This document shows, piece after piece, positions 1-9,718 of a stretch of DNA of 64,000 bases (position 1 is its first letter; each line of letters opens with the position of its first letter). The notes under the pieces are model-generated. The model was not told the origin of the DNA, searched no databases, and was given only the letters and a program-made list of their open reading frames with translations. This DNA comes from Planctomycetota bacterium (lineage in GTDB: Bacteria; Planctomycetota; UBA1135): the NCBI GenBank assembly GCA_026421205.1, contig JAPKBM010000003.1, positions 44,904 to 108,903 on the forward strand, given 5' to 3'. The translations under genes were made by a program, and so were the position numbers.

Positions 1-2586
1 ACGTCTTCCGCAGAAATGACAAAAGAAACCCCGCGAGGCATGACGGGATTTGGCGCGTTTCAGGTACCGGGTGGGGGTGGTGTTGGAGGTGAAGCGGGCT
101 ACAACCAACGAGATAATGTCGGTTACGCGAACACAGAAATGGCAAATAATATTTCCGCCGGTGGTGGTGGAGGGGGCTTTGCGTTGACCGACAACGAAGC
201 GGTGCATTGGCATCGCTGGGGCAGTAGTGACAAGATGCCTGAAATTGATGTGAAAGGGCACCCAGACCACAACACTTATCGTCACCGCGCGACAAACCCT
301 TTCTATGCGGGTCACCCGGGGGCTGACAAATATGACATTGGCTTTCCTGAGGGCAGTGCAAACCCACACGCTTCTTACGTGGTCCAGGGGGCAGAGGCCG
401 GTAACCGTGGCTCTTCTTGGAACTGTGTGCATGCGGTCGACTCGAACCCATGGAAGACCTTTCCTCATGGTGTTTATGGGTTTGAGGACATGGCGGTTGA
501 CGTCCTCTTGCATGATGATGGCTCCGGTACAGAAACGATGGTTGCGGACGATGGTCAAGCGAATACGTTTAATACGGGTGCATATTTTACATTTGATCGT
601 GTTTGGGAAGATCCGTCGGATCCTTTTCCGTTTCAGGCCGGCCACCCAATCTTTGGTGCCGATGGAGGATCTGGGGGTACTTCGGTATTTCGAAATGACG
701 GGGATACAACCAATGATTTTTGGGGATCTCGCATTGATGCAGCAGGCGAAGTGATCCAAGGCGAGTTATTAGTTCCTTGGGCAGGTTCCGGTGGGGGTGC
801 CTCCGGAGATATGATTTTGTACAACCGGAAGCCAGACGGCTTCGGGGGATATCTTCACATTAATGAGAGTGTTCCGGATCCGGCCTTCCCTTCAGGAACA
901 ATTTTCACTTACCGAAAGGGTGGCCCTGGCGGTGGCGGTGGCGGTCAATTGCAAATCATGGCTATTGGCACCATTAAGATTGGAGTGAATGGTCTTATTT
1001 TGGCAAAAGGCGGAAATGGAATTGCCGGTGAGTCCACCGGTTGGACTTATGGGCAGGTTTCCGGTTCTGGTGGTGGCTCTGGTGGGCACATCATTCTTCA
1101 CTCCGCCACAGCATTGGACCTTCGAGGTGTGAATGTCACGTCCATCGGCGGGACCATTGAAAATGAAAACCGGACCTGGACTCTTGCGGACGGCACTTTA
1201 GTGGAGCCCAACGTTGCGGGCCTTTACTACGCCGAAGTTCTCCGTGCCCACGGTGGGCGCCGAGGTTGGGCAGCTTCACGAGTCAATGAACATTTGCCCT
1301 ACAAAGACTATGGCGGATCTGCCGGTAAGAAAGATGGGAATAGTACTTGGATGGCGGGTCGTGGCGGAGCAGGAGCCAATGGTGTTATCCAGTTGCATGT
1401 GCCTAATCCATCCACGGACATCCTTTGGCCGGGTTATGACCCGTCAGGAAGTCACGGCTCCACGTACAGCAACATTCAAGACTATGTGCATGCATCTTAT
1501 GACCCTTTTACCGAAGAATGGTCGGGCTTGGATCCGGATAAATTAGAAGAAGTCTTGCGTTGTTTTGCGGCGCCCCAGCCGGTTGTTCTTGTTCCTTTCT
1601 TTGCGTCAACTTCTGTCGTGCAGTCGGAGTGGGTTGACACGGGGCTTGCCGGTTTACGGGCTCCGGCTGGCGCTACAGAGTTTGTCGATTATCCAGATTA
1701 TAGCAATTCACTTTTGCAAATTCAGGGCATCGACACTTCTTCCGGACGGGTAGAAACCACCGTCGGCGCCGTGCCTATGTTGCCTGATGTTGTAACCGGA
1801 AGTACTTCTATGGCGGTGATCAGCGCCTATGAGGTCGTCTTGTCCAATGCCTCGGTTGATTTTGCCGCGGCCCTTCATTTCCTTCGTCAGCCAGCTGTGC
1901 TTGAGGGCTATATTTTTCGGCCGGACTCATCTGCTGCCGTTGGGTTTACTATTGTGGAAGCGGAATATGATTCTTCCGTAGACGTATTGACGCTGACCAC
2001 GGATACCGCCGATGGCTCGGTTGAGTTTGCGATTAATCCAGGAAATCCTGTTTGGGGCTTGTCACCGAAGTTTTTCCAGATACAGACAGAAAACTTGATG
2101 AACCAAGTTCCGACCTCTGCTCAAGTGTTTCTTCAATTCCAAGGTGCTGATGAAGTTGCTCCCGGAGAGAATCAGCCGGGCATTCCGGTTCCAGGTGAAA
2201 CAGACTGGACCGCGGACCTTTCCATACTGCAAGGAAAACGTTTCCTGCGTTGGCGAGTTCTTTTCGACATTGATTATCGTGGATTGAGCGCCCTTGATGG
2301 GAACCTGAACGCCTCGAAAACGGAAATAGTTATAGACGATTCTTCCGAATTCCCGGATGAAGGAAGGGTGAAGATTGTCGATGAAATGATTTCTTTCGCC
2401 GTGAACGACAAAGTGCACAATACGCTTCTTGGCTGTGTTCGTGGGCTGGAGGGAACGACGGCGGGCTATTATATGAACGATACTCTTGTAGAGGTGCTTT
2501 CCAGTGATCCGAGCAGTTCCGGTGGGGTTAATTTGAGCAGTCCAAAGCCTCAAATTGACCGTCTTAAGGTGCCCTTCGTCTGGTAG
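1..2586 (+). CDS. Large glycine-rich, probably surface-exposed protein (5' end outside window)
   Basis: The frame is open from base 1 to the stop at 2584-2586, so the gene starts upstream of the window and only about 861 C-terminal residues are seen. The first two thirds are rich in glycine, with runs such as GGGGVGGE, GGGGGGF and GPGGGGGGQ separated by Tyr/Trp/His-rich segments, and with a filamentous or extracellular look. Near the C-terminus (about residues 770-840) is a stretch with the pattern FPDEGRVKI...LLGCVRGLEGTTA. This resembles a short beta-motif often seen in phage tail and structural proteins (FPxxGxIxI...LxGCxRGxxGT). No catalytic motif or membrane segment is visible. Its stop lies 3 nt from the stop of the convergent icmF. 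I do not recognise the family; a cell-surface or appendage role is inference. Confidence 0.6.
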   Translation, partial: TSSAEMTKETPRGMTGFGAFQVPGGGGVGGEAGYNQRDNVGYANTEMANNISAGGGGGGFALTDNEAVHWHRWGSSDKMPEIDVKGHPDHNTYRHRATNPFYAGHPGADKYDIGFPEGSANPHASYVVQGAEAGNRGSSWNCVHAVDSNPWKTFPHGVYGFEDMAVDVLLHDDGSGTETMVADDGQANTFNTGAYFTFDRVWEDPSDPFPFQAGHPIFGADGGSGGTSVFRNDGDTTNDFWGSRIDAAGEVIQGELLVPWAGSGGGASGDMILYNRKPDGFGGYLHINESVPDPAFPSGTIFTYRKGGPGGGGGGQLQIMAIGTIKIGVNGLILAKGGNGIAGESTGWTYGQVSGSGGGSGGHIILHSATALDLRGVNVTSIGGTIENENRTWTLADGTLVEPNVAGLYYAEVLRAHGGRRGWAASRVNEHLPYKDYGGSAGKKDGNSTWMAGRGGAGANGVIQLHVPNPSTDILWPGYDPSGSHGSTYSNIQDYVHASYDPFTEEWSGLDPDKLEEVLRCFAAPQPVVLVPFFASTSVVQSEWVDTGLAGLRAPAGATEFVDYPDYSNSLLQIQGIDTSSGRVETTVGAVPMLPDVVTGSTSMAVISAYEVVLSNASVDFAAALHFLRQPAVLEGYIFRPDSSAAVGFTIVEAEYDSSVDVLTLTTDTADGSVEFAINPGNPVWGLSPKFFQIQTENLMNQVPTSAQVFLQFQGADEVAPGENQPGIPVPGETDWTADLSILQGKRFLRWRVLFDIDYRGLSALDGNLNASKTEIVIDDSSEFPDEGRVKIVDEMISFAVNDKVHNTLLGCVRGLEGTTAGYYMNDTLVEVLSSDPSSSGGVNLSSPKPQIDRLKVPFVW

Positions 2587-2589
2587 GGC

Positions 2590-5500
2590 TTACATATTTC
2601 GGCGGTATTGCCCACCAATCTCATAAAGCGCGTGGCTCAGTTGCCCTAGCGTGGCAACTTTTGAGGCTTCCATAAGTTCCTCAAAGATGTTGGCGTTGGA
2701 AAGAGCTTTATCCTGAAGCATGGCCAGAGCTTTTGCAGTGCAAGCCGGATCTCTTTGGTGCATATCTTGAACCTGCTTTACTTGAGATTCTTTTTCTTCC
2801 ACTGAGGAGCGTATGAGTTCGGTTTTTACAACGCCCTCCCCGGCCTTTGGGTTAAGGAAGGTGTTCACGCCCACGATGGGAAGCTCTCCGGAGTGTTTCT
2901 GGCTTTCATATTCCAAGCTTTCTTCTTGGATTTTTCCGCGCTGATACATGGTTTCCATGGCGCCCAAGACGCCTCCTCGCTCTGAAATTCGATGAAATTC
3001 ATCAAGCACTGCTTCCTCTACGAGGTCGGTTAAGAGATCTGTGAAATAGGCCCCTTGTGTCGGGTTTTCATTTTTTGCTTGACCGAGTTCTCGGTTGATG
3101 ATGAGTTGGATGGCAAGTGCTCGGCGGACGGAATCCTCTGTAGGGGTCGTGATGGCTTCGTCATAAGCATTAGTATGTAAGCTGTTACAGTTGTCGTAGA
3201 TGGCGTACATGGCCTGCAGTGTGGTGCGAATGTCGTTGAAGTCAATTTCTTGTGCATGAAGAGACCGCCCGCTTGTTTGAATGTGGTACTTCAGCTTTTG
3301 GGAGCGGGCATCTGCTTTATAGAGATCTTTCATTGCGATGGCCCAGATGCGTCGGGCGACTCGGCCGATGACGGAATACTCTGCGTCTAAGCCGTTACTG
3401 AAGAAGAACGAAAGATTGGGCGCAAAGTGATTTACGTCCATACCACGTGCGCGGTAATACTCAACAAAGGTGAAGCCATTCGCAAGCGTGAATGCCAATT
3501 GCGAAATGGGGTTTGCTCCAGCTTCGGCAATGTGATAACCAGAGATGGATACGGAATAGAAATTCCGTATTTTCTTCTGGATAAAGTGTTCTTGCACATC
3601 GCCCATGACTTTTAGGGCAAATTCTGTACTGAAGATACAGGTGTTTTGAGCTTGGTCCTCCTTCAAAATATCCGCTTGAACCGTGCCGCGAACCGCTTGA
3701 ATGGCGGTGGCTTTAATTTCTTCATACTCATCTTGAGGGATGAGCTGATCTCCGGTAACCCCGAGCAGGCCTAAGCCGAAGCCGTCATGGCCTTCGGGAG
3801 GTTCGCCTCGATAAACCGGTTGGTTCCCTTGGGTCAGTTCCTGGATTTTCTTTTGCGCCTCTTCCCAGCGACCCGTTTCTTTCAGGCGTTTTTCCACTGC
3901 CTGGTCAATGGCCGTATTCAGGAAAAAAGCAAGCATGATGGGGGCCGGCCCATTGATTGTCATGGAAACGGACGTCTTCGGTGAAGCTAAATCAAATCCA
4001 GAGTACAGCCTCTTTGCATCGTCTAAGGAGCAAATGGAAACACCGGCATTTCCCACCTTCCCGTAAATGTCGGGGCGTAGGTCCGGGTCTTCTCCGTAAA
4101 GCGTGACGGAGTCAAAGGCTGTCGAAAGTCGCACTGCGGGTTGGCCTGCGGAAACATAATGAAAGCGTCGGTTCGTGCGCTCCGCCGTACCTTCCCCGGC
4201 AAACATTCGCGTAGGGTCTTCCCCTGTTCTTTTAAAGGGGAAGACGCCGGCGGCGTAGGGGAACTGCCCAGGCAACCCCTCTAGGCCAAACCACTGTGTT
4301 AAATCTTCCCAGTTCTGGGTTTGCGGAAGGGCTACTTTTGGAAGTAACGTTCCGGAGAGTGTTTCAAACTTCGCTTGAATTTGAATGTCTTTTCCACGTA
4401 CCTCATAGGAGAAGTGCTCTTTTTCATAGGCCGACTTCTCTTCTTGCCAGTGCTGCAAGCGATTCTTTAGGTCTTCCGGGAGTTCGGCGAGTAGTTGGTC
4501 AAGGCGCTCTTGAAGTAGTACTGCTGTGGAATCAGAGGAGTCAAATTCTAGAAGGGCACGGCGGAGTCCGTCAGCGCGACCGGCAAGCTTTGCGACGGAT
4601 TTCGTTTTCTTTTTATGCTGGCGTACGGTGTCGGCAATCTCAGCTAAGTAACGGATACGATCTGCAGGGACAACGGTGGGGGTTTCCGTGATACGCAAGG
4701 GAGGTGGAGTTGTCTTCCAGTCTTTTTTCGTGAGCGTGGTCCATTCCGTCATGAGCCATTCAAAGAGATGGTCGACGCCTGGGTCAGAAAACCGACTTGC
4801 TGAAGTAAGAAAAACGGGAAGGTCCTCATCTAATCCATCAAAGTTTTCTCGGTTACGTCGAAATTGTTTCCTTACATCGCGCAAGGCATCTTTTGCGCCT
4901 TTGCGGTCTGACTTGTTGATGACGATGCCTTGGGCAAAGTCCAGCATGTCAATTTTTTCTAGTTGAGAGGGTGCGCCGAATTCGGGGGTCATGACGTAAA
5001 TTGAAAAGTCACAGAGGTCGACGACTTCGGAATCACTTTGCCCGATGCCCGCGGTTTCCAAAATGATAAGATCATAATTTGCGGCTTGGAGAACATGGAG
5101 TGCATCTCGGACGGCGTCGGCGGTGGCCAAGTGGGCTCGTCGCGTGGCCATGGAGCGCATAAACACGCGAGGCCCGTGTACTGCATTCATACGAATTCGA
5201 TCTCCTAAGAGCGCACCTCCAGTGCGACGTTGGCTGGGGTCCACGGAAAGAATTGCCACGGTGCGGTCTGGGAATTGATCCAACGTGCGTCGTACGAGTT
5301 CGTCAGTAAGAGACGACTTTCCCGCGCCTCCGGTTCCCGTAATACCTAGGATAGCTGCCGTTTCGGAGGGCATACTTTGTTTTAGTTCGGCCCGTAGGGC
5401 GTCTAAAGTCGAAGCATGCTTAGGCCCTTGATGATATTCAAAAAGGCTGATGGCTCGTGCCACGGCCGGCGCATTTTTTTGCAATCGCCCTTCGGGGAGT

Positions 5501-5976
5501 TGGGTTATATTTTCTAATTCATGCGGCTTTGCTTGTGCCAGCATGTCTTGAATCATGCCTACGAGTCCAAGGCGTCGGCCATCTTCAACGGAGTACAAGT
5601 GATCCACGCCATATTCATGAAGCGCCGCAATTTCTTCATCCGTGATGGTGCCACCACCACCGCCAAAAACTTTGATGTGCTCACAGCCTTTTTCCCTGAG
5701 GAGCTCCACCATGTATTGGAAAAATTCCATATGCCCTCCTTGGTAAGAGGAGATGGCAATGGCGTGAGCATCTTCTTGAATGGCGGCCTCCACAATTTCT
5801 TCCACGGACCGGTTATGTCCAAGATGGATGACTTCGGCGCCTTCTCGTTGCAGAATTCGACGCATGATGTTGATGGCGGCGTCGTGGCCGTCAAACAAAG
5901 AGGCCGCAGTGACGAAGCGGAGATTGTCTTGTGCGCTGGAGTCTTGAGCGTGCGTGGGGGCAGGGGAGGTTTTCAT
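2590..5976 (-). CDS. icmF: Isobutyryl-CoA mutase fused with its G-protein chaperone (IcmF)
   Basis: A 1128-residue adenosylcobalamin-dependent acyl-CoA mutase, cytoplasmic, that in this family interconverts isobutyryl-CoA and n-butyryl-CoA (some members also act on isovaleryl/pivalyl-CoA). Domain order is the IcmF order. The B12-binding domain comes first, with FDGHD at about 28-32 (His31 the likely lower cobalt ligand) and the GGGGG loop near 105. The MeaB-type GTPase domain follows, with P-loop GTGGAGKSS at about 214-222, ETAGIGQ and NKSD. The substrate-binding mutase domain begins near 560 ([36 protein letters not shown]). Length matches the family. It is the last gene of nth-merR-icmF; its ATG overlaps the merR stop by 4 nt. 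The adjacent MerR protein is the obvious regulator candidate. All expected motifs look intact. Confidence 0.95.
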   Translation of the reverse strand: MKTSPAPTHAQDSSAQDNLRFVTAASLFDGHDAAINIMRRILQREGAEVIHLGHNRSVEEIVEAAIQEDAHAIAISSYQGGHMEFFQYMVELLREKGCEHIKVFGGGGGTITDEEIAALHEYGVDHLYSVEDGRRLGLVGMIQDMLAQAKPHELENITQLPEGRLQKNAPAVARAISLFEYHQGPKHASTLDALRAELKQSMPSETAAILGITGTGGAGKSSLTDELVRRTLDQFPDRTVAILSVDPSQRRTGGALLGDRIRMNAVHGPRVFMRSMATRRAHLATADAVRDALHVLQAANYDLIILETAGIGQSDSEVVDLCDFSIYVMTPEFGAPSQLEKIDMLDFAQGIVINKSDRKGAKDALRDVRKQFRRNRENFDGLDEDLPVFLTSASRFSDPGVDHLFEWLMTEWTTLTKKDWKTTPPPLRITETPTVVPADRIRYLAEIADTVRQHKKKTKSVAKLAGRADGLRRALLEFDSSDSTAVLLQERLDQLLAELPEDLKNRLQHWQEEKSAYEKEHFSYEVRGKDIQIQAKFETLSGTLLPKVALPQTQNWEDLTQWFGLEGLPGQFPYAAGVFPFKRTGEDPTRMFAGEGTAERTNRRFHYVSAGQPAVRLSTAFDSVTLYGEDPDLRPDIYGKVGNAGVSICSLDDAKRLYSGFDLASPKTSVSMTINGPAPIMLAFFLNTAIDQAVEKRLKETGRWEEAQKKIQELTQGNQPVYRGEPPEGHDGFGLGLLGVTGDQLIPQDEYEEIKATAIQAVRGTVQADILKEDQAQNTCIFSTEFALKVMGDVQEHFIQKKIRNFYSVSISGYHIAEAGANPISQLAFTLANGFTFVEYYRARGMDVNHFAPNLSFFFSNGLDAEYSVIGRVARRIWAIAMKDLYKADARSQKLKYHIQTSGRSLHAQEIDFNDIRTTLQAMYAIYDNCNSLHTNAYDEAITTPTEDSVRRALAIQLIINRELGQAKNENPTQGAYFTDLLTDLVEEAVLDEFHRISERGGVLGAMETMYQRGKIQEESLEYESQKHSGELPIVGVNTFLNPKAGEGVVKTELIRSSVEEKESQVKQVQDMHQRDPACTAKALAMLQDKALSNANIFEELMEASKVATLGQLSHALYEIGGQYRRNM

Positions 5977-6368
5977 GGTGATGGGGGGGCGTGTTGCTTT
6001 TGGGCTATGCGTGCTTGGTAGTCCTTGAGCTCTTGGTCTAGCTGGTGCAATTCTTGAATGCGTGTGGTGACTTCGGTCCGGCGTGTTTGGAGGAGTTGAT
6101 GAAGGTCGTCGAGCAGAGCTGGTGTTTGCCCGCGGTCAAAGGCCTGGTTGAGCCGGCCGATTTCTTCCAGGGTTAAGCCAAGATGCTTGAGGCGTTGGAT
6201 GAACCGAAGTCGCTCTAGGGCATCTGGCCCGTAAAGCCGACGTCCTCCGTTTCCGCGTTCCTCTGCCTTCAAGAGGCCGCGCTCCCCGTAGTAGCGGATG
6301 GTGCGACTACTCATACCAGCCTCTTTGGCAAGAGCACTGATGTCGAGCAAGGAGGCCAGAGGTTGCAT
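5973..6368 (-). CDS. MerR-family transcriptional regulator
   Basis: A 131-residue DNA-binding regulator. The N-terminal winged helix shows the MerR signature (about 8-75: [21 protein letters not shown] and [28 protein letters not shown]). A long coiled-coil dimerisation helix (about 80-125) follows, rich in Leu, Gln and Arg. There is no cysteine cluster in the C-terminal half, so it is not a metal or redox sensor of the MerR/SoxR type. The family usually activates from a long promoter spacer. Its stop overlaps the icmF start (ATGA), so the two are translationally coupled and it most likely controls acyl-CoA mutase expression, sensing an acyl-CoA or related metabolite. That ligand is inference. 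The nth gene ends 27 nt upstream, so it may also be read through from nth. Confidence 0.85.
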   Translation of the reverse strand: MQPLASLLDISALAKEAGMSSRTIRYYGERGLLKAEERGNGGRRLYGPDALERLRFIQRLKHLGLTLEEIGRLNQAFDRGQTPALLDDLHQLLQTRRTEVTTRIQELHQLDQELKDYQARIAQKQHAPPSP

Positions 6369-6395
6369 AAGGTGAGTTTACACCATGTTGCCAGT

Positions 6396-7043
6396 TTACG
6401 TCAACTGTTTGTCGCAGGCCCGTTTCAGAGGGCATTCTTCACATTTAGCTATTCGTGCCGTACAGAAAGCTCTTCCGTGGTCAATGAGGGCATGGCTCAG
6501 CCAGGTCCAGCGACTTTTGGGAAAGAGATCCATGAGTACTTTCTCTACCTTTTCCGGCTGTTGGGCTGTGGTCAGCCCCAATCTACGGGCAATACGCCCC
6601 ACATGCGTGTCCACCACCACGCCGACGGGTTTCCGGAAGGCCTGCCCAAGAACGCAGTTTGCAGTCTTTCGCGCCACGCCAGCCAGTTGGAGTAATTCCT
6701 CCATGGTCTCCGGAACCTCACCCCGATGGTCCTTCATGAGTGTCTTGGCCATTGCACTGAGGTGCTTGGTTTTATTGTTGAAGAAATTGATGGAGGCAAT
6801 GAGGGGGCGGATTTCCTCAAGGGAAGCGCTGGCTAGGGATTGCGCGTCAGGAAAATGATGAAAGAGGGCTGGCGTGACCAAATTGACACGCTTGTCCGTG
6901 CATTGCGCCGACAAGATGGTGGCTACAAGGAGTTGAAAGGGGTTTTCCCAGTGAAGGGCCGTTTCACTGCTTATGTAGTGGCGGAGCAAGATACGCTGAA
7001 TTCCTTTTGCTCGTTCCGACAGAGTTTTCACAGATTTTGGCAT
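6396..7043 (-). CDS. nth: Endonuclease III, base-excision repair
   Basis: A 215-residue DNA glycosylase/AP lyase that removes oxidised pyrimidines. The helix-hairpin-helix segment with the catalytic lysine is at LLQLAGVARKTANCVLG and the catalytic aspartate lies in VVDTHVGRIARRLGL. The C-terminal 4Fe-4S loop is complete (C-x6-C-x2-C-x5-C in CTARIAKCEECPLKRAC). The early helix LVATILSAQCTDKRV is also typical. Length is normal for Nth. It is the first gene before merR and icmF. A TAAACT box lies at 7064-7069, giving a leader of about 15 nt, one of the few gene heads in the window that is not strictly leaderless. Confidence 0.95.
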   Translation of the reverse strand: MPKSVKTLSERAKGIQRILLRHYISSETALHWENPFQLLVATILSAQCTDKRVNLVTPALFHHFPDAQSLASASLEEIRPLIASINFFNNKTKHLSAMAKTLMKDHRGEVPETMEELLQLAGVARKTANCVLGQAFRKPVGVVVDTHVGRIARRLGLTTAQQPEKVEKVLMDLFPKSRWTWLSHALIDHGRAFCTARIAKCEECPLKRACDKQLT

Positions 7044-7063
7044 GATTTCATGGAGAAGAGAAC

Positions 7064-7069
7064 AGTTTA
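7064..7069 (-). promoter_or_regulatory. Possible -10 box (TAAACT) for nth
   Basis: TAAACT on the minus strand ends 20 nt before the nth ATG at 7043, so any leader would be about 15 nt. No Shine-Dalgarno sequence is obvious in it. Confidence 0.35.
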
Positions 7070-7077
7070 GCGCTTTT

Positions 7078-7188
7078 TCAGACTCCCGTAAGTCCTTGTT
7101 TTTTCAAGGCTTCCACAGGAAGTTGCAATAAAAAGTCAAAAAAAGGAGGAGAAAGGTTGCTGACGGGCCGAATTAAAAGTTGCTGCAT
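7078..7188 (-). CDS. Possible 36-residue small protein upstream of nth
   Basis: The gap between the transketolase gene and nth holds one ATG-to-TGA frame on the minus strand encoding 36 residues. It starts MQQLLIRPVS, continues through a Phe/Leu-rich stretch (PPFFDFLLQLPVEAL) and ends KKQGLTGV. A purine-rich AAGGAAGAG lies about 6 nt before the ATG and could serve as a ribosome site. The stop is 9 nt before the nth promoter box. I recognise no family. It could be a small peptide, a leader peptide, or chance; the frame is too short to judge by codon use. Confidence 0.25.
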   Translation of the reverse strand: MQQLLIRPVSNLSPPFFDFLLQLPVEALKKQGLTGV

Positions 7189-7257
7189 GGGTTCTCTTCC
7201 TTATCACCAGTGACTCGCAGGGGATGGCGATACCTGGCATGTAGCAAGGGGAAATGA

Positions 7258-7294
7258 AGGTCAGCGATCATTTACTTGGTCGCTGACTTTTTTT
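7258..7294 (+). terminator. Intrinsic terminator pointing rightwards, with no gene in front of it
   Basis: A perfect 8-bp stem, GTCAGCGA (7260-7267) with TCGCTGAC (7280-7287), has a 12-nt loop and is followed by seven T (7288-7294). The U-run exists only on the plus strand. No plus-strand gene ends here: the genes on both sides are on the minus strand. This suggests a small plus-strand transcript from within about 7080-7258, or a fold used in another way. The interval 7189-7257 otherwise shows nothing I recognise. Confidence 0.55.
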
Positions 7295-7337
7295 GTGCGG
7301 TAGGGTGCCTGCCCATGTCAGTGGGCAGCACCGCCAA

Positions 7338-9671
7338 TCAGGCCACCGGCTCTGGCATTGAGGCTTCGGCGAAACGAGCTTCACGGTCCGTTACAAAGCG
7401 CTGAATGCCGCTCCGCAGGCTTTCCGTGTCCAAATGGGCTTCGGCAATCACTTCTTCGCCGGAACCCCCAGTGCGCCAACGGTCATCCCAATCAGAACCC
7501 ATGGCGTAAACGTAGGAAGTTTTGTGGGAGGTCCACAGCCACATGTTTTGGCGTGCGCCATTGGTGATGAAAGTGCTGTTAAACCAATCCTCTTGGGTGA
7601 TTAGCTGATTGCGCCATTCTTCTGGTTGGAGCATGAATAATTCATGACTGATGGCGGCAACCAATTTCACATTGGGCCCATTCTTGTCAAACCAGCCTTC
7701 GCGTATTAAACCTAAAAGGGAATTGGTGGAGGAGGTGCCACGTACAAAAATGCAACCCTCCTTCGGCCGAGACGGGTCATAGTCCCGAATAAGGGAAGCG
7801 CCCTTGGCGGCCTCCATGTAGCAACCCATGCCCAAAGCTTTGCGGTCTGGGATTTCTACCCCTGGACGAGTGAGATGCAAAGCGACAATCGGCGAATTCG
7901 TGCTGAGGGCTGCCAATAAGCAGGGGCCTACCTCGTTGGGTTCCCAAGGGTGCAAGTCAATGACTTGGCCGCGCGGGAAAAACTGGGTGATACCGGGAGA
8001 AAAGACGCCGAAGTGAGTGCGCGAATCTTCAGCCGTTTCAGGACCTGAGTGTCCGGCCACCCAAATTACCTTGCCGTGCTTCAGTGGGCTGTCCTGAACC
8101 AGTTGAGAGTAAAGCCGCATTGGGCCGTATTTCAGATAAGAAAATGAACCGTAAGTGGAGCAAGCGCCCCAATAACCGGCGAAGCTTTCTTTCGGGTTTT
8201 CGGAAAGGTTGGTAGAAGCAAGACCACAAACTAAACCGGCATTGCCAAATTCGGTAATGGTGGTTGGCAACAAGGAACCTTCAACGTTGTTGTTGCGGTC
8301 ATACCAACCAAAGCCTTCGCTACCTTCCCAACCCTTGGCAAAGCCTGAGATGTTAGTGGAGTCAGCCAAATCAGCACTGGCGGCAATCACCAAAGGCCGG
8401 CCATACTTTTCTTTAGCTTTGGCGTTCATCCAAGCGCCAACTCGGGCCAAGCCGACTCGGTTCGGTTGGTTTTCACCGGGTGCAAAGAACAATTCCTTAG
8501 GCAAGTTTTCTGGATTGGTGAAGTCAGGGTCCTGACTTGGGTCGGCGCCGAAAGGTTTTGCTCCAGCAATGGTTTCAGGAACAGAATCGCCGATGGTCAC
8601 CAACCGATCAGCAAGCCAAGTGCAATATTCTTCATCGTCCAGCAAGCTAAGGACGGCTTGGATGCCATCGGCGGTCTGCTGACGGAAGGCTTCGGCGGTG
8701 TCGGGCTTGGCTTCTCCTTGGCCGGGAATTTTGACACCGTAAGTGTCTGTGAATTCTTGTTTCGTTCGCCAATAAATTTCGGAGTTAGGCTTGTGGGCTG
8801 CGCCGTGAGACTTGAAGCCAGTAACGCCATAACCGCGGCCTTTGATGGTTTTGAACCAGGCACAACGGGGCTGGTCTACGTCGGAGCCGATGCAATCAAA
8901 AAGGGTTTCGGCAACTTGGCGGTAATCATGGCCGTTTTCGGTTCCTTTGGTATAAAAACCGTAAGAGTCAAACCATTCCTGGGGGTTTCCGTAAACCATG
9001 GAGGAGTAAGCGCGGGAATCAATGCCGTTGTCGTTCCAATCCAGCAAGTAGTTCAAGTTAGACAATCCCAAGCCCCATGAAGTGTGTTTGGTTTCATGGT
9101 TGGCTCCAGCAGTGTGTCCACCCTCACCTTCCACGGCAAAGACTTTGACTTCTTCGGCTCCGGCCAACTTCAAGGCCAAGGCGATACCGGCTGCGGCAGG
9201 AGCACCGTGGCCACTGGGTCCGGTGTTTGCTTTAAGGAACAAGGTTTTTCCTTCGGACTCCGCGTGACCTGGCAGACCGCCATGTTTGCGTAATTCCAGC
9301 AAATCTTCCCAAACCAATTGGCGCTCTAGACCACCGGGAACGACGTACTTTTCATCGCCGGTTTTCGCATGCATGCGGCGCAGGGCTTCGTTGTAAATGG
9401 CAAGCAAGGCGTAAATGGCTGGCACGGTATGACCGGCCACCAAAACAAATTTGTCGCCCCAGGCTTTTTCTGGGTGGCGGATATCCCAGCGCATCGCTCC
9501 GGACAAAGTGAGCGCCACGAAAGTGGGAATTTTGGAGCGGGAACCACCGGGATGGCCGCTCTGGCGGAGGTTGAGCATTAGGTCGATCAGTTGATCGGCC
9601 ATGGCTCCAGTTTTCTCCCAATAGGGGAGGTCAGAGCGAAGAGATTCCAGGTTAGGGGTGTTTCTGGCCAT
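7338..9671 (-). CDS. Atypical transketolase-family thiamine diphosphate enzyme
   Basis: A 777-residue cytoplasmic enzyme of the transketolase fold, presumed to transfer a two-carbon ketol group between sugar phosphates. The N-terminal ThDP domain shows SGHPGGS (about 37-43), KFVLVAGHTVPAIYA and TGPSGHGAPAAAGIALALK, where classical transketolases have GPLGQG. The ThDP/Mg motif starts at VEGEGGHTAGANHE (GEG instead of GDG) and ends in DWNDN about 30 residues on. The pyrimidine-binding and C-terminal domains follow (LPTTITEFGNAGLVCGLAS; DLHPWEPNEVG). It is about 110 residues longer than usual. Phosphoketolase was considered, but its signatures are absent. It stands alone, with a -10 box 5 nt before the ATG. 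Family placement is firm; the exact substrate is not. Confidence 0.8.
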   Translation of the reverse strand: MARNTPNLESLRSDLPYWEKTGAMADQLIDLMLNLRQSGHPGGSRSKIPTFVALTLSGAMRWDIRHPEKAWGDKFVLVAGHTVPAIYALLAIYNEALRRMHAKTGDEKYVVPGGLERQLVWEDLLELRKHGGLPGHAESEGKTLFLKANTGPSGHGAPAAAGIALALKLAGAEEVKVFAVEGEGGHTAGANHETKHTSWGLGLSNLNYLLDWNDNGIDSRAYSSMVYGNPQEWFDSYGFYTKGTENGHDYRQVAETLFDCIGSDVDQPRCAWFKTIKGRGYGVTGFKSHGAAHKPNSEIYWRTKQEFTDTYGVKIPGQGEAKPDTAEAFRQQTADGIQAVLSLLDDEEYCTWLADRLVTIGDSVPETIAGAKPFGADPSQDPDFTNPENLPKELFFAPGENQPNRVGLARVGAWMNAKAKEKYGRPLVIAASADLADSTNISGFAKGWEGSEGFGWYDRNNNVEGSLLPTTITEFGNAGLVCGLASTNLSENPKESFAGYWGACSTYGSFSYLKYGPMRLYSQLVQDSPLKHGKVIWVAGHSGPETAEDSRTHFGVFSPGITQFFPRGQVIDLHPWEPNEVGPCLLAALSTNSPIVALHLTRPGVEIPDRKALGMGCYMEAAKGASLIRDYDPSRPKEGCIFVRGTSSTNSLLGLIREGWFDKNGPNVKLVAAISHELFMLQPEEWRNQLITQEDWFNSTFITNGARQNMWLWTSHKTSYVYAMGSDWDDRWRTGGSGEEVIAEAHLDTESLRSGIQRFVTDREARFAEASMPEPVA

Positions 9672-9676
9672 ACGGG

Positions 9677-9682
9677 ATTGTA
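9677..9682 (-). promoter_or_regulatory. -10 box (TACAAT), transketolase gene
   Basis: TACAAT ends 5 nt before the ATG at 9671, implying a leaderless message. Confidence 0.6.
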
Positions 9683-9718
9683 CTCCTGCCAGTAAGAAAA
9701 AAGGTCAGGAACTGCGGT

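Noticed and set aside
1..2586. Prophage tail gene
   Set aside because: Only a short C-terminal motif is phage-like; the glycine-rich body and the chromosomal neighbours give no support for a prophage.
7080..7294. Known structured RNA (SRP RNA, tmRNA, 6S, common riboswitches)
   Set aside because: None of their conserved cores is recognisable, so only a generic small-RNA possibility is kept.
7338..9671. Phosphoketolase
   Set aside because: Some glycine-histidine motifs suggest it, but the N-terminal SGHPGGS, the VAGHTVPAIYA segment and the overall domain order are those of transketolase; the phosphoketolase signatures are absent.
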